Source of the DNA: Veillonella sp.
GTDB lineage: Bacteria; Bacillota; Negativicutes; Veillonellales; Veillonellaceae
Assembly (NCBI GenBank): GCA_022737715.1
Contig: JAIITD010000075.1
Span: 1-7,907, forward strand
Direction: 5' to 3'
Length of the DNA stretch: 7,907 bases
Shown here: piece by piece, positions 6,345 through 7,907 of the stretch
Position numbering within the stretch: the stretch's first letter is position 1
Layout of the letters: each line of letters begins with the position of its first letter
Made by a program: the position numbers and the translations under genes
Notes under the pieces: generated by a model
Told to the model about the DNA's origin: nothing
Database searches by the model: none
Seen by the model: only the letters and a program-made list of their open reading frames with translations

Positions 6345-7229
6345 ATGCGTATTGGTTTTTTCCCTAATATGGGTAAAAGTACAATCATGGCTGTCCTTAA
6401 AATGGCAGCTCATATCTGTAGAGAAGAGCAAATAGAAGTATATTTACCAGATGATCTTGAAAGACCTGATACTTATAAGGTATTACAAATTCCAAAGGAA
6501 AATGTACTTCCTAGACCAGAGATTTTTAAACATATTGATGTAGCATTTAGCTTTGGTGGCGATGGTACTATCATTCATTTAGCACGTCAAATTTTCTCTT
6601 ATAATATACCTGTATGTGGTATTAACTTAGGTGAACTTGGTTTCTTAAATCAAATTGAAGTACATCAATTACAAAGTCATATCAAACGTATTGCACAAGG
6701 TGATTATACGATTGAAAAAAGAGGACATCTCTACGCTTATGTCGATAGAGAAGATGGGACAAAGGATGAGCTTGTGCCAATCATCAACGAAATCGTCATC
6801 ACACGATCAGAACCTGCAAAAATGGCACGTATTAATTTGGCCGTTAACGGACAACACACTCAAATGTATCCTTCTGATGGTCTTATTATTTCGTCTGCTA
6901 CAGGTTCTACAGGGTATAATTTATCCGCTGGTGGTCCTATTATGAAACCGGATAATCGTTCTATTATTGTAACGCCTGTAGCACCACATTTAATCCAAGG
7001 AATTTCAATGGTATTAGAAGAACACGATACCATTCAAGTAACTATGCCAGAACGTGAGCCTAAACTACATATTTGTATCGATGGTACATTTGACTATTCC
7101 TTTACTAACAAAGAAGCGTTACATGTTTCATCGAATCCCGTGTATTGTTTATTCGTTCGATTTAAAGATCAATGTTTCTTTGGCACATTGTTTAAAAAAT
7201 TAGCTTCTCGTAGGGACGAGTTATTATAA
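6345..7229 (+). CDS. nadK: NAD kinase
   Basis: NAD kinase phosphorylates NAD+ to NADP+ in the cytoplasm, using ATP or polyphosphate depending on type. The 294-residue protein has the standard order: an N-terminal Rossmann-like part, FSFGGDGTIIHLAR (residues 68-81, with Asp73 as the catalytic aspartate), GINLGELGFL (92-101), the NE pair 148-149, then SDGLIISSATGSTGYNLSAGGP (177-198) and TPVAPH (210-215). No insertions or losses are evident. AGGAGA (6332-6337) overlaps the tlyA stop and is seven bases from the ATG. The tlyA-nadK order is common in clostridia, where argR and recN often come next; here mnmM follows after 15 bases. Confidence 0.97.
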   Translation: MRIGFFPNMGKSTIMAVLKMAAHICREEQIEVYLPDDLERPDTYKVLQIPKENVLPRPEIFKHIDVAFSFGGDGTIIHLARQIFSYNIPVCGINLGELGFLNQIEVHQLQSHIKRIAQGDYTIEKRGHLYAYVDREDGTKDELVPIINEIVITRSEPAKMARINLAVNGQHTQMYPSDGLIISSATGSTGYNLSAGGPIMKPDNRSIIVTPVAPHLIQGISMVLEEHDTIQVTMPEREPKLHICIDGTFDYSFTNKEALHVSSNPVYCLFVRFKDQCFFGTLFKKLASRRDELL

Positions 7230-7244
7230 GGAGTGTGAAGCTGT

Positions 7245-7820
7245 ATGATTAATATCAACAATGCAGTTCAATTTCAACATCTCATCTGGGACCGTATTAT
7301 GAAGTCTGCATCTGTTGTAGTAGATGCAACATGTGGTAATGGACATGATTTACTGTATTTAGCAGAGCGAGCACAACCTGAATGTCATTTATATGGCATA
7401 GATATTCAAGAACAGGCACTTAGTACCAGTAGGGAATTATTGGCCTCAAAAAAATTACAATCTAATGTAACAATTACATTTTTACACAATTCTCATGATA
7501 TTGCGCTTCATCAAGCAATAAAAGAAAATACTATCGATTTAATTATATTCAATTTAGGATATCTACCGGGTGGAGATCATAGTATCGTAACACAACCTAA
7601 AAATACGATTGAAGCACTTAATAATGCATTTCCTAAATTAGCTAAAGATGGAATTATAACTATTGTAGCGTATTCAGGTACACCTGAAGGAATGGAAGAG
7701 AAAGAAGCATTACATACACATATTTCTCAATTAGATCAAGCTAAATATAATGTGTGTCATTGGCAACCAATTAATCAAGCTAACAATCCACCTGAATTAT
7801 ATTTAATTCAAAAGCGATAA
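7245..7820 (+). CDS. mnmM: MnmM (YtqB family) tRNA methyltransferase
   Basis: This 191-residue class I SAM-dependent methyltransferase matches the YtqB/rRNA_methylase (PF06962) family. B. subtilis YtqB has been renamed MnmM: it methylates nm5(s2)U34 to mnm5(s2)U34 in tRNA, the final step that MnmC performs in enterobacteria. Motifs are VDATCGNGHD (residues 26-35, SAM binding), the acidic GIDIQ (51-55), the HNSHD segment (81-85), the family signature FNLGYLPGGDHSI (102-114), VAYSGTPEG (141-149) and the closing NNPPELYLI (180-188). The family usually reads YPGHPxG where this protein has YSGTPEG. AAGGAG (7228-7233) lies 11 bases before the ATG, a rather long spacing, but no alternative start fits. 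Its partners MnmE and MnmG are not in the window. Confidence 0.82.
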   Translation: MININNAVQFQHLIWDRIMKSASVVVDATCGNGHDLLYLAERAQPECHLYGIDIQEQALSTSRELLASKKLQSNVTITFLHNSHDIALHQAIKENTIDLIIFNLGYLPGGDHSIVTQPKNTIEALNNAFPKLAKDGIITIVAYSGTPEGMEEKEALHTHISQLDQAKYNVCHWQPINQANNPPELYLIQKR

Positions 7821-7849
7821 TTGTGATAACATGTATTCCATAGTAAAAT
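7821..7849 (+). promoter_or_regulatory. Promoter candidate for the gene beyond the window
   Basis: TTGTGA at 7821-7826 (four of six to TTGACA) and TAAAAT at 7844-7849 (five of six to TATAAT) are separated by exactly 17 bases. Transcription would start near 7856. The gap after mnmM and the repeats just downstream fit a new transcription unit. No start codon with a convincing ribosome binding site is visible before the window ends. Confidence 0.4.
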
Positions 7850-7867
7850 TTTCTATACTTTTACTAT
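7840..7867. repeat. Perfect AT-rich inverted repeat, possible operator
   Basis: ATAGTAAAA (7840-7848) and TTTTACTAT (7859-7867) form a perfect nine-base inverted repeat around a ten-base spacer. The left arm contains most of the putative -10 element. No T run follows, so it is not an ordinary terminator. Two copies of CTATACT (7853-7859 and 7864-7870), 11 bases apart or about one helical turn, overlap the right arm. This would suit a protein-binding site, but the regulator is unknown. Confidence 0.45.
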
Positions 7868-7907
7868 ACTAAAAATGCATAATACGAAATAAAAGACCCA
7901 TTAATGG

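Noticed and set aside
6655..6945. Open frame of 96 codons inside nadK, same strand
   Set aside because: It is out of frame with nadK, which carries all the NAD kinase motifs over the same bases.
7840..7867. Inverted repeat as an intrinsic terminator of the operon
   Set aside because: The stem is almost entirely A-T and is followed by ACTAAAAATG on the + strand with no T run; the reverse orientation has none either.
7870..7896. Possible ArgR operator ahead of a downstream argR
   Set aside because: The stretch containing ATGCATAATACG does not match the TGAAT-ATTCA type palindrome well enough to claim an ARG box.

Overview
The window is a low-GC, gene-dense stretch of a Firmicutes-type chromosome. 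Every supported gene lies on the + strand. Gene order and protein character suggest an asporogenous member of the Negativicutes, most likely a Veillonella-like organism. That assignment is inferred from synteny and family content; no database search was possible.

Layout. Positions 1-474 hold the 3' part of efp (elongation factor P), cut by the window edge just before the codon of its modifiable loop lysine. Positions 475-605 are the only sizeable internal intergenic gap. It carries a bulged hairpin, a weak promoter candidate and a strong intrinsic-terminator-like hairpin that ends directly against the ribosome binding site of the next gene. From 606 to 7820 there is a compact run of eleven genes with gaps of at most 20 nt and several overlaps: two tandem Asp23/Gls24 genes, nusB, a TsaD-like paralog, xseA, xseB, ispA, a DUF212 PAP2-like gene, tlyA, nadK and mnmM (ytqB family). 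Positions 7821-7907 are a non-coding tail with a promoter-like sequence, a perfect AT-rich inverted repeat and short direct repeats, probably the control region of the next gene.

How the genes relate. The backbone asp23-nusB-xseA-xseB-ispA-tlyA is the conserved cluster that Bacillus subtilis carries as yqhY-nusB-folD-xseA-xseB-ispA-dxs-yqxC-ahrC-recN. Compared with that layout, the spoIIIA and accBC genes between efp and asp23 are absent, as are folD and dxs. A second asp23, a TsaD-like gene, a DUF212 gene, nadK and mnmM are present. The products cover transcription antitermination (NusB), DNA repair (XseAB), isoprenoid chain synthesis (IspA, perhaps with the DUF212 phosphatase), rRNA and tRNA methylation (TlyA, MnmM), NADP supply (NadK) and envelope or lipid homeostasis (Asp23 pair). 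The spacing suggests one transcription unit.

There is no CRISPR array, insertion sequence, prophage, tRNA or rRNA. I found no clear evidence of an entirely new system. The points most worth a second look are the hairpin whose loop is complementary to the asp23 start-codon region, the tandem Asp23 pair, the operon-borne TsaD paralog, the DUF212 gene beside ispA, and the repeat-rich tail.
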